A stretch of DNA of 25,711 bases from an uncultured Bacteroidales bacterium (GTDB taxonomy: Bacteria; Bacteroidota; Bacteroidia; Bacteroidales; UBA932). The stretch lies in the NCBI GenBank assembly GCA_910585445.1, contig CAJUEK010000036.1:1-25711 (forward strand), in the 5' to 3' direction. How positions within the stretch are numbered: position 1 is the stretch's first letter; the number at the start of each line of letters is the position of its first letter. Positions 15,719 to 21,674 of this stretch are shown piece by piece. The position numbers and the translations under genes were made by a program. The notes beneath the pieces were generated by a model that saw only the letters and a list, made by a program, of their open reading frames with translations, did not search any database and was not told where the DNA came from.

Positions 15719-17119
15719 TTATTTCGTTTCACTCTTGAGTGTCATCGCGCAAAGTACAATCGCTATCACGCTGGCAGCGCAAAGCAGCACGAATGTAACG
15801 CTCCATCCGGCGCTCTGGGCAACTGAGCCCATTATGAGCTTGGAAAGAATAGCATCACCTATAAGATATCCGAACAGGCCCACAAAACCGGCTGCAGTAC
15901 CTGCCGCATTCTTCGGCACGAGATTCAGTGCCTGGATGCTGACAAGGGCAACGGGACCGTAGATGCAGAATCCTATCAGGATAAGGCCGAAATATACGAG
16001 GGTCTTTGTGACGGCAGACACGGCCGCCGCATCGGAAGCCATGAAAGCGGCTATGTTCCCGCTCTGCCAATACACGAGAGTGCCTATAAGGACTGCCGCC
16101 ATGAAAATGATGTTCGGAGGAGCGCAGCGCCCCTTGAAGAACTTGGCGGAAATCCATCCGCAAACAATCGTGCCGAATATGCCGGCATAATTGTGCAGGG
16201 CGAACGCCAGATTGCTCTCCTTGGCAGTCATGATGTCCATTTCCTGGAGGTAGATAGGCGCCCAGTCACCCACGCCATAGCGTACCATATATACAAAGGC
16301 GTTGGACAAGGCTATGAGCCAAATCCATTTGTTCTTGAAAATATAGTCAATGAAAAGAGTCTTGAACGGAATCTTCTGTTCCTCACCTTTCTTGCTTTTC
16401 ACTCCTGAGAAATCATTCCTGTACTCGTCAATCGGAGGAAGCCCGCAAGACTGCGGAGTGTCACGAAGAGCCCACCAGCATACAAGTGCAAGCACTATGG
16501 CAATGGCCGAAGGCACTATGAATGCAGCCTTCCATGTCTGCTCTATGCCCATAGTACCGAAAATGAAGACTCCGAAAGTGACAATCAGGCCGAGGCTGCC
16601 GCTTCCGAGAGTATGCGAGGTATTCCAGATTGACATCTTGAAACTCCGTTCGTTCTGAGAGAACCAATGCGCCATTATGCGTCCGCAAGGAGGCCAGCCC
16701 ATTCCGGAAAGCCAGCCCACGATGAGCATGAGCAGGAATATGACGGCGACATTGAGGGCCTGGTTTGCACCGAAAGGTATAAGGCCCACCGACATCATCG
16801 TGATGGCGGAGAGCACAAGGCCTACAACAAGGAATTTCCTGGCGTCAGAGCGGTCTGACACGCTTCCCATGATGAATTTGCTGAATGCATACGCGATGGA
16901 TACCGCAGACATTGCGATACCGACGCCCGCTTTGTCAACAAGTCCGTCCTCAATCATGCCCGGAGCCGCGAGGGAAAGGTTCTTGCGCACAAGATAGTAT
17001 GCGGCATATCCGAGGAAAGATCCCATGAAGACTTTGAACCTCATGGATTTATAAACTTTGTCAATCTTCTCTTTGGGCAGAAGGGGCTTCGCCTGAGGCG
17101 GATCAAAGAATTTTGCCAT
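15719..17119 (-). CDS. glpT: Organophosphate:phosphate antiporter, GlpT-like
   Basis: A 12-helix inner-membrane transporter of the OPA family in the major facilitator superfamily, exchanging cytoplasmic phosphate for an external phosphorylated solute, most likely glycerol-3-phosphate. Arg45 in YYLVRKNLSLA aligns with the substrate-binding Arg45 of E. coli GlpT. Arg280 in YMVRYGVGDW matches GlpT Arg269, and His169 in IWNTSHT matches GlpT His165. GSVSDRSDARKF, GMGWPPCGR and RDTPQSCGLPPIDEYRND are GlpT signatures, the last unlike UhpT. The protein has 466 residues, with ATG at 17119. It is the first gene of the operon, with a TAnnTTTG box 26 bases upstream. Coupling a GlpT to SusCD and a phosphoesterase suggests import of the hydrolysis product. 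UhpT- or phosphoglycerate-type specificity is less likely. Confidence 0.88.
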   Translation of the reverse strand: MAKFFDPPQAKPLLPKEKIDKVYKSMRFKVFMGSFLGYAAYYLVRKNLSLAAPGMIEDGLVDKAGVGIAMSAVSIAYAFSKFIMGSVSDRSDARKFLVVGLVLSAITMMSVGLIPFGANQALNVAVIFLLMLIVGWLSGMGWPPCGRIMAHWFSQNERSFKMSIWNTSHTLGSGSLGLIVTFGVFIFGTMGIEQTWKAAFIVPSAIAIVLALVCWWALRDTPQSCGLPPIDEYRNDFSGVKSKKGEEQKIPFKTLFIDYIFKNKWIWLIALSNAFVYMVRYGVGDWAPIYLQEMDIMTAKESNLAFALHNYAGIFGTIVCGWISAKFFKGRCAPPNIIFMAAVLIGTLVYWQSGNIAAFMASDAAAVSAVTKTLVYFGLILIGFCIYGPVALVSIQALNLVPKNAAGTAAGFVGLFGYLIGDAILSKLIMGSVAQSAGWSVTFVLLCAASVIAIVLCAMTLKSETK

Positions 17120-17144
17120 GTTACGATTAAGTTTTATTAATCTA

Positions 17145-17152
17145 CAAAATTA
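17145..17152 (-). promoter_or_regulatory. -7 promoter box for the glpT/SusCD operon
   Basis: On the minus strand TAATTTTG matches the Bacteroidetes -7 element TAnnTTTG and lies 26 bases before the glpT ATG. No TTG is found at the normal 18-21 base spacing, so the -33 element is missing. This would fit a promoter that needs an activator, although no regulator gene is nearby. Confidence 0.5.
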
Positions 17153-17270
17153 ATCATATTTTCAATAATCCGTTATATTATTTAAGTTTTTGAAAGATTC
17201 CGCGCACAAGTTGTAAGTATTTTCATAACCCAGGCACAGTTGCGGAGTTTTTCGGCAAATTCCTGAATGT

Positions 17271-17318
17271 TATTGCCCGGCATGACATCCGCTGCACATC
17301 ACGGCAGGCAATACTGCC
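17271..17318. repeat. Overlapping inverted repeats between divergent glpT and grpE
   Basis: TATTGCC (17271-17277) is the exact reverse complement of GGCAATA (17307-17313). Nested at the right arm is a second hairpin, GGCAG (17303-17307) with CTGCC (17314-17318). The two structures compete for the same bases. They lie between the two divergent promoters in a 346-base gap that holds no recognisable gene, and could be an operator; no factor is identified. Confidence 0.4.
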
Positions 17319-17330
17319 ATTTTGTCAGAA

Positions 17331-17362
17331 TTGCGCAGGTGGCAGATTATTTGTTATCTTTG
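17331..17362 (+). promoter_or_regulatory. Bacteroidetes promoter for grpE-dnaJ
   Basis: TTG (17331-17333), 21 bases, then TATCTTTG (17355-17362) match the Bacteroidetes promoter consensus with a slightly long spacer. It would give a leader of about 95 bases before grpE. No CIRCE inverted repeat (TTAGCACTC-N9-GAGTGCTAA) is present. Confidence 0.65.
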
Positions 17363-17373
17363 CCGCGGCTTTT

Positions 17374-17394
17374 CGGGAGGACAAATTCCTCTCG
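17374..17394 (+). promoter_or_regulatory. Leader hairpin upstream of grpE
   Basis: CGGGAGGA (17374-17381) pairs with TCCTCTCG (17387-17394) around a 5-base CAAAT loop: eight pairs, one a G-T wobble. It lies just after the predicted transcription start of the heat-shock pair grpE-dnaJ. It may stabilise the 5' end or act as a temperature-sensitive element, but no T tract follows, so it is not a terminator. Confidence 0.45.
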
Positions 17395-17465
17395 GAGGCA
17401 TGAGATGCTGCTTACAATAATTATCGCCGCACTCGTGGCATTGTTTATAGAAAGAAAAAAGATAA

Positions 17466-18038
17466 ATGGATATGTCAAAGGAAAACAAAGAAAAAGAGCT
17501 GAAGGAAACCGTAAAAGAAGAGGGAGTGCAGGAGGAAGTCATTACGGAAAGCGCACAAGAGTGCCCGGAAGAAAAGACTGACTACGAAAAGAAGATAAGC
17601 GACCTTGAGGCAAAGATAGCAAAGGAAAAGGACGACTATCTGAGGCTCATGGCAGAATTTGACAATTTCCGAAGAAGAACCTCACAGGAAAAGCTTGAAC
17701 TTGTGAGCATGGCATCCATGGACACGATAAAGGGACTGCTTCCGGTATTGGATGACTGCGAGCGTGCAATTGCCGTCCTCAAGGAATCGTCTGACAGCGA
17801 GGCCGCAAAAGAGGGAACGGAACTTATATACGGAAAGCTCACCGGCTACCTCAATAGCAAGGGCCTTGAGGCCATTGAGGCGCTCGGGAAACCTTTTGAC
17901 ACGGACCTCCACGAAGCTGTGGCCCAGTTCCCGGTCCAAGAAGAAGACAAGAAGGGAAAGGTCTTCGATGTAGTACAGACCGGATACACGCTCAACGGCA
18001 AAGTGATACGCTTTGCAAAAGTTGTAGTCGGAATCTGA
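17466..18038 (+). CDS. grpE: GrpE nucleotide exchange factor
   Basis: GrpE releases ADP from DnaK and so resets the cytoplasmic Hsp70 chaperone cycle. The first 60 residues are very charged and predicted as long coiled-coil helix (KEKELKETVKEEG). The GrpE core begins at about residue 45, with KDDYLRLMAEFDNFRRRTSQE being the family's dimer-helix signature. The beta domain ends EEDKKGKVFDVVQTGYTLNGKVIRFAKVVVG. The 190-residue length is normal. ATG 17466 (MDMSKEN) and ATG 17472 are both possible starts; I keep the first. dnaJ follows after 22 bases on the same transcript, while dnaK is not in this window. Confidence 0.95.
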   Translation: MDMSKENKEKELKETVKEEGVQEEVITESAQECPEEKTDYEKKISDLEAKIAKEKDDYLRLMAEFDNFRRRTSQEKLELVSMASMDTIKGLLPVLDDCERAIAVLKESSDSEAAKEGTELIYGKLTGYLNSKGLEAIEALGKPFDTDLHEAVAQFPVQEEDKKGKVFDVVQTGYTLNGKVIRFAKVVVGI

Positions 18039-18060
18039 CGCGTATAATTTGAATCAGACT

Positions 18061-19224
18061 ATGGCAGGAAAAAAAGATTACTATGAGGTGCTCGGCGTTG
18101 ACAGGAGCGCAAGTGCCGATGACATAAAGAAGGCCTACAGGAAGCTGGCCATAAAATACCACCCGGACAAGAATCCGGGCAACAAAGAAGCCGAGGAAAA
18201 ATTCAAGGAAGCTGCAGAGGCATATTCCGTACTCAGTGATGCTGAGAAGAAAGCGAGATACGACCAGTTCGGGCACGCAGGCGTAGAAGGGGCCGGCCCG
18301 GATTTCAGCGGAGGCTTCGGCAATCTGAACGACATTCTCAACGACCTGTTCGGCGGTGCGTTCGGAGGCGGATTCGGAGGATTCGGGGGCTTTGGAGGTT
18401 TCGGCGGCGGCACACGTCAGCAGAGAGTTTCCCGTGGACGTGACATACGCGTAAGGGTCAAACTGACTCTCGAAGAGATTGCAAGCGGTGTCGAGAAGGA
18501 AATCAGCATCGAAAAAAGCGTTCCATGTACCGAATGCTCAGGCAAAGGAGCCAAGAACAGCTCAGACATAAAGACCTGTCCCGCATGTAACGGTACAGGC
18601 GAAGTGCAGAGGGTTACCAACAGTTTCCTCGGCCAGACTATAACACGCTCAACATGCCAGCAGTGCAACGGAGAGGGAAAAATCATATCGAACCCTTGCA
18701 GGAATTGTTCCGGCTCCGGACTTATGCGCAAGCGCGAGACCATAAAGGTAAGGATACCGGCAGGAGTGGAGGCAGGCATGCAGCTGACTCTCCAGGGACA
18801 GGGACATGCGGCCAAGAACAACGGAATCAACGGAGACCTTCTTGTTGTCATAGAGGAGCAGGAGCACCCTAACCTTAAGAGAGAGGGAAACAACCTTTAT
18901 TATACGAAGATAATTTCTGTTCCTGAGGCGATACTCGGATCAGAGGTGGAGATACCTTGCCTTGACGGCAACTATAGGATAAAGGTTGAGCCGGGAACCC
19001 AGTCAGGCAAAGTCGTAAGGTTGCGCGGACGCGGACTTCCGTCAGTAAACGGATACGGAGGAATCGGTGACATGTATGTCAAATTCGCCGTATGGATACC
19101 GAAGAAACTCGACAAGGAGGACAAGGCTCTCATCGAATCACTGCGCGGAAAAGAAAGCTTCAGACCGGACCCGAGCAAGGATGACAAAGGATTTTTTGAG
19201 AAACTGAAGGGACTTTTTGACTGA
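18061..19224 (+). CDS. dnaJ: Chaperone protein DnaJ (type I Hsp40)
   Basis: The cochaperone that delivers substrates to DnaK and stimulates its ATPase. The J domain (residues 6-70) contains the essential HPD at 34-36 (KYHPDKNPG). A Gly/Phe-rich linker (about 80-120) is unusually regular, with repeated GGFGG units. Four zinc-binding CxxCxGxG repeats follow (CTECSGKG, CPACNGTG, CQQCNGEG, CRNCSGSG), then the C-terminal substrate-binding and dimerisation domains (DLLVVIEEQEHPNLKREG). I start at ATG 18061 (MAGKKDYYEVL, 387 residues) and reject an upstream in-frame TTG at 18049, because DnaJ proteins begin immediately before the DYYEVLGV block. Confidence 0.97.
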   Translation: MAGKKDYYEVLGVDRSASADDIKKAYRKLAIKYHPDKNPGNKEAEEKFKEAAEAYSVLSDAEKKARYDQFGHAGVEGAGPDFSGGFGNLNDILNDLFGGAFGGGFGGFGGFGGFGGGTRQQRVSRGRDIRVRVKLTLEEIASGVEKEISIEKSVPCTECSGKGAKNSSDIKTCPACNGTGEVQRVTNSFLGQTITRSTCQQCNGEGKIISNPCRNCSGSGLMRKRETIKVRIPAGVEAGMQLTLQGQGHAAKNNGINGDLLVVIEEQEHPNLKREGNNLYYTKIISVPEAILGSEVEIPCLDGNYRIKVEPGTQSGKVVRLRGRGLPSVNGYGGIGDMYVKFAVWIPKKLDKEDKALIESLRGKESFRPDPSKDDKGFFEKLKGLFD

Positions 19225-19270
19225 ATTTTGCAGCAATTTCAACTTTTTTGAAAATTTCCTCAAGAAAAGT

Positions 19271-19300
19271 TTGGTATTTTATTTTTTATTCATACCTTTG
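19271..19300 (+). promoter_or_regulatory. Bacteroidetes promoter for rplS
   Basis: TTG (19271-19273), 19 bases, then TACCTTTG (19293-19300) is an exact match to TTG-N19-TAnnTTTG. RNA would start near 19307, giving a leader of about 75 bases before rplS. Confidence 0.8.
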
Positions 19301-19316
19301 CAATCCCAAAATCAAA

Positions 19317-19360
19317 GCAACCTCTTGTGCAGGGTGAAAACGAACGCAATGTTGCCACAA
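19317..19360 (+). promoter_or_regulatory. Possible pseudoknot in the rplS leader
   Basis: GCAAC (19317-19321) pairs with GTTGC (19351-19355), and TTGTG (19325-19329) pairs with the directly adjacent CACAA (19356-19360). The order a-b-a'-b' makes an H-type pseudoknot whose two 5-bp stems would stack end to end. It lies within the predicted 5' untranslated region of L19 and could be an autoregulatory ribosomal-protein leader. This is inferred from complementarity only. Confidence 0.4.
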
Positions 19361-19381
19361 AACTTTTAATTCAGTACAGAA

Positions 19382-19762
19382 ATGGATTTTATTAAAGTAG
19401 TAGAGCAGGCATTCAGCAATGAGAAAGTAGCCAGCTACCCTAAATTCAAGGCCGGTGACACAATCACCGTTACTTACAGAATCAAAGAGGGCGACAAGGA
19501 GAGACTTCAGAAGTTCAAAGGAACTGTTATCCAGCTTCGCGGAGCTTCAGCCAATACGAGGACTTTCACTATCCGCAAGATTTCAAGCGGTGTAGGTGTT
19601 GAGAGAATCTTCCCGTTCGAGTCACCTTTCATTGAGTCGATTGAGCTCAACAAGATTGGTAAAGTGCGCAGGGCACGTATTTTCTACCTCAGAGCGCTTG
19701 CAGGAAAGAAAGCACGCATCAAAGAGAAGAAAGTTATCGTAAGCAACAGCACAAAAGAATAG
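19382..19762 (+). CDS. rplS: 50S ribosomal protein L19
   Basis: L19 sits at the subunit interface of the ribosome. The 126-residue protein has the family blocks FKAGDTITVTYRIKEGDKER, FKGTVIQLRG, TFTIRKISSGVGVERIFPFESPFIESIEL and GKVRRARIFYLRALAGKKARIKEK. Length and start (ATG 19382) are normal. It has its own strong promoter with a leader of about 75 bases and is followed after 16 bases by a tRNA gene that is probably on the same transcript. Confidence 0.97.
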   Translation: MDFIKVVEQAFSNEKVASYPKFKAGDTITVTYRIKEGDKERLQKFKGTVIQLRGASANTRTFTIRKISSGVGVERIFPFESPFIESIELNKIGKVRRARIFYLRALAGKKARIKEKKVIVSNSTKE

Positions 19763-19778
19763 CAGCATAGCTGCAAAC

Positions 19779-19852
19779 GGCCCCATAGCTCAACTGAATA
19801 GAGCATTTGACTACGGATCAAAAGGTTACAGGTTTGAATCCTGTTGGGGTCA
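19779..19852 (+). tRNA. tRNA-Arg (anticodon ACG)
   Basis: A full cloverleaf can be drawn. The acceptor GGCCCCA pairs with TGGGGTC (one G-T pair). The D stem is GCTC/GAGC, the anticodon stem TTTGA/TCAAA with loop CTACGGA, and the T stem ACAGG/CCTGT. The anticodon is ACG (19813-19815), which reads arginine CGN codons after A34-to-inosine editing by TadA. The discriminator is A and CCA is not encoded. The D loop has GA instead of GG and the T loop reads TTTGAAT, a matched change at positions 19 and 56. Confidence 0.95.
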
Positions 19853-19856
19853 CTAA

Positions 19857-19894
19857 AAGAAGCGGAACACAGGATAGTGCTCCGCTTCTTTTTT
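19857..19894 (+). terminator. Intrinsic terminator after rplS-tRNA-Arg
   Basis: AGAAGCGGA (19858-19866) pairs perfectly with TCCGCTTCT (19881-19889), with an inner CAC/GTG extension, followed by a run of T to 19894. It starts only six bases after the tRNA discriminator base and ends the rplS-tRNA transcript. Confidence 0.92.
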
Positions 19895-19965
19895 ATTACT
19901 GCGTCAACACTGCTGCCAGGAATATAATTAGTCTAACTGAACAATCCGATTGTTCCCACTCATTG

Positions 19966-20003
19966 AATTCGGTTTAAGAAACGGACGAATTTTAAACCGA
20001 ATT
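19966..20003. repeat. 12-bp perfect inverted repeat with CGGTTTAA core
   Basis: AATTCGGTTTAA (19966-19977) and TTAAACCGAATT (19992-20003) are exact reverse complements separated by 14 bases. On the plus strand a short T run (20006-20010) follows, so a second rightward terminator is possible. A third CGGTTTAA copy is found on the minus strand near 20042-20049. Confidence 0.55.
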
Positions 20004-20059
20004 GCTTTTTGAGAGCATTCCGTAAAAAATCTGAGGTTATCTTAAACCGTTTTGCCATG

Positions 20060-20173
20060 ACTGCTATCGAAGGGAAGGTTAATTGTATTACGTTCCCGAA
20101 ACATCGCCAACGGACTATGCGCACACTCTCATAATCCAATCACAGAACGTTGCTCCAGACTCTCCATAGCAGT
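20060..20173. repeat. 8-bp inverted repeat enclosing a nested GGGAA/TTCCC pair
   Basis: ACTGCTAT (20060-20067) and ATAGCAGT (20166-20173) are exact reverse complements about 100 bases apart. Inside, GGGAA (20072-20076) can pair with TTCCC (20094-20098). The arrangement resembles a closing stem with an internal hairpin, as in small structured RNAs, but the long separation makes chance pairing quite possible. Confidence 0.35.
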
Positions 20174-20184
20174 AAGGCAGAATA

Positions 20185-20227
20185 TAAAAAAAGGAGGCCA
20201 TGAGCATTCTGACTCCATGGCCTCCTT
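20185..20227 (-). terminator. Intrinsic terminator of rpmE2
   Basis: On the minus strand, AAGGAGGCCATG (20227-20216) pairs perfectly over 12 bp with CATGGCCTCCTT (20202-20191), followed by a T tract (20190-20186). It lies about 25 bases beyond the L31 stop codon. Confidence 0.92.
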
Positions 20228-20252
20228 GATAACCTTTATGTCTCGGAAGAAA

Positions 20253-20501
20253 TTATTTCTTCTTGGCGTATCTCTGATAGAATTTGTCAACACGGCCCGC
20301 AGTATCAACGAGCTTCATCTTACCGGTGTAGAACGGATGTGAAGAGCTTGAAATCTCAAGCTTTACAACCGGGTACTCAACACCCTCGATCTCGATAGTC
20401 TCCTTAGTGTTCGCGCATGAGCGAGTGATGAAGACCTGATCATTTGACATATCCTTGAAAGCTACAAGACGGTAGGTTTCGGGATGTATACCTTTTTTCA
20501 T
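20253..20501 (-). CDS. rpmE2: 50S ribosomal protein L31, type B (zinc-free)
   Basis: An 82-residue L31 of the type B (YkgM-like) class. It begins MKKGIHPETYRLVAFKDMS and contains the family blocks ITRSCANTKETIEIEG and SSSHPFYTGKMKLVDTAGRVDKFYQRYAKK. The four zinc-binding cysteines of the type A protein are absent; only one Cys is present, so it does not need zinc. L31 bridges the two ribosomal subunits. Type B L31 is the standard housekeeping form in Bacteroidetes, so zinc repression need not be assumed. It is a single-gene unit with its own promoter and terminator. Confidence 0.96.
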   Translation of the reverse strand: MKKGIHPETYRLVAFKDMSNDQVFITRSCANTKETIEIEGVEYPVVKLEISSSSHPFYTGKMKLVDTAGRVDKFYQRYAKKK

Positions 20502-20536
20502 AATACGTAAAAATTAGTTAACTATTTTTCGAGCCG

Positions 20537-20567
20537 CAAATGTACTTCCTTTTTTCCGAATAAACAA
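20537..20567 (-). promoter_or_regulatory. Bacteroidetes promoter for rpmE2
   Basis: On the minus strand TTG (20567-20565), 20 bases, then TACATTTG (20544-20537) fit the consensus. The leader before ATG 20501 would be about 30 bases. Confidence 0.75.
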
Positions 20568-20606
20568 AGATAATCAATGTTTTCGCACAATATTTCCTGC
20601 CATTCA

Positions 20607-21674
20607 TCACTTGGCCCTATAAGGCTGGTCTTCATACAGAACATATTTCTTCGCTTTGCGCACCCATTTCTGTTCCTCAAGCTTCACATGCTCCTTCATT
20701 TCCTCAAGAGAAACCTCTCCGCCCACATATTCCAGCAGAACAGAATCAGAAAGTTTCGCAGCAAAACCGTCCTCAAGACGGAACTCGTCATATCTCTGGG
20801 AGAAATACCTCATTATCTGCAGCGTATGGATAAGGGAATGATAATCCCTGCCAGGTTCAAGCATAAGCTGATATCCGTAGCACTTCTCACCGGAATATCT
20901 GCCGCATGCAGGCGTGAAAGAGCACGGACGCATCATGATTCCGTCTGCATCAGGAAGCACCTCGCGTCCGGCAGTCTTTATGAACGGCGCACCGATATAC
21001 TCATACGGCCTTGCAGTCCCTATGCCCGGAGTCACATTCGTGTTATTCCACAATCCCCCGCCGCTATATACATCACACGTGAAAAGTCCCGGCACATCTG
21101 ACGCAGGAGCTATAGTCCACGGCATAAGCTGCTTGTTAGAATCTGTAGCAAGGGCAGAAATGACATGCAGGGCGAACTTCGCGCCGATCTCCGCGTAATA
21201 AAGGTTTACAAGCTCTCCGAGAGTAAGCCCATGGCGATGTGCTACCTTGGGAACATGAGGTTCCGATTCCGCAGAAGGCATTGTCCCTTCAACGACACGT
21301 CCCGCCGGGTTGATATGGTCCACAACATAAAGCGAAGGAGCCTCGTCATTCATCTCCTTAAGCACCTCCATCAGACGGAACACATCCTTTGTATAATTGA
21401 AATATCTCGTCCCGACATCCTGGATTTCCACGACTACGGCACTCAGGCCGGCAAGCTCATCTTTCGTGAACCCGATATGGTTAGTCAGCGGAGTCAGTTC
21501 AGTGTCACGGGGATTGAATATAGTCTGAAGGTTACCCCTGTCACGGAAAATGTCATACATATACCTTCCGCGCTCGGTATCCCAACAGTTCTGTGTACAG
21601 AAACAGCCGACCTTGCCCTCAAGCAAGGCCTTGTCAAGCTGTTCCTCCAATGATGTAGTCCTGAACGAAAACAC
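20607..21674 (-). CDS. DUF1343/NamZ-type exo-beta-N-acetylmuramidase (GH171), cytoplasmic form
   Basis: A divergent member of the DUF1343 family, now GH171. Characterised members (NamZ of Bacillus subtilis and Tannerella forsythia) remove terminal MurNAc from peptidoglycan fragments. Family blocks are GKVGCFCTQNC near residue 20, EIQDVGTRYFNYT (83-95), VVDHINPAGRVVEGTMPSAE (117-136), AHRHGLTLGELVNLYY (145-160) and GGLWNNTNVTPGIGTARPYEYIGAPF. The start is GTG at 21674, whose last two bases continue the glmM stop (TAGTG), so translation is coupled. No in-frame ATG occurs before residue 39, which would remove the first conserved block. It has no signal peptide, unlike many DUF1343 proteins, so it should act in the cytoplasm on imported muropeptides. 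Family membership is fairly sure; activity is inferred. Confidence 0.78.
   Translation of the reverse strand: MFSFRTTSLEEQLDKALLEGKVGCFCTQNCWDTERGRYMYDIFRDRGNLQTIFNPRDTELTPLTNHIGFTKDELAGLSAVVVEIQDVGTRYFNYTKDVFRLMEVLKEMNDEAPSLYVVDHINPAGRVVEGTMPSAESEPHVPKVAHRHGLTLGELVNLYYAEIGAKFALHVISALATDSNKQLMPWTIAPASDVPGLFTCDVYSGGGLWNNTNVTPGIGTARPYEYIGAPFIKTAGREVLPDADGIMMRPCSFTPACGRYSGEKCYGYQLMLEPGRDYHSLIHTLQIMRYFSQRYDEFRLEDGFAAKLSDSVLLEYVGGEVSLEEMKEHVKLEEQKWVRKAKKYVLYEDQPYRAK

Larger units (their letters stand above)
19895..20184. other. 290-base intergenic region without a recognisable gene
   Basis: Between the two facing terminators I find no convincing protein-coding gene: the longest ATG-started reading frames are about 25 codons and resemble nothing known. 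The region holds three copies of CGGTTTAA (two forming a 12-bp inverted repeat) and an 8-bp inverted repeat spanning about 115 bases. No Bacteroidetes promoter box was recognised inside it. A small RNA or decayed mobile DNA next to a tRNA are both possible. Confidence 0.5.

Noticed and set aside
15719..17119. UhpT hexose-phosphate transporter for the OPA antiporter
   Set aside because: The RDTPQSCGLPPIDEYRND loop and the YYLVRKN N-terminal helix follow GlpT rather than UhpT; specificity still needs biochemical proof.
17363..17465. CIRCE (HrcA) operator upstream of grpE
   Set aside because: No TTAGCACTC-N9-GAGTGCTAA type repeat is present; the only structure is the unrelated 8-bp hairpin.
18049..18060. 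TTG start four codons upstream of dnaJ ATG
   Set aside because: DnaJ proteins begin just before the DYYEVLGV block, and ATG 18061 gives the standard N-terminus.
19242..19270. AT-rich inverted repeat after dnaJ as an intrinsic terminator
   Set aside because: The ACTTTT/AAAAGT stem has few G-C pairs and a bulge and is not followed by a T run at the right place, so it cannot be called a terminator.
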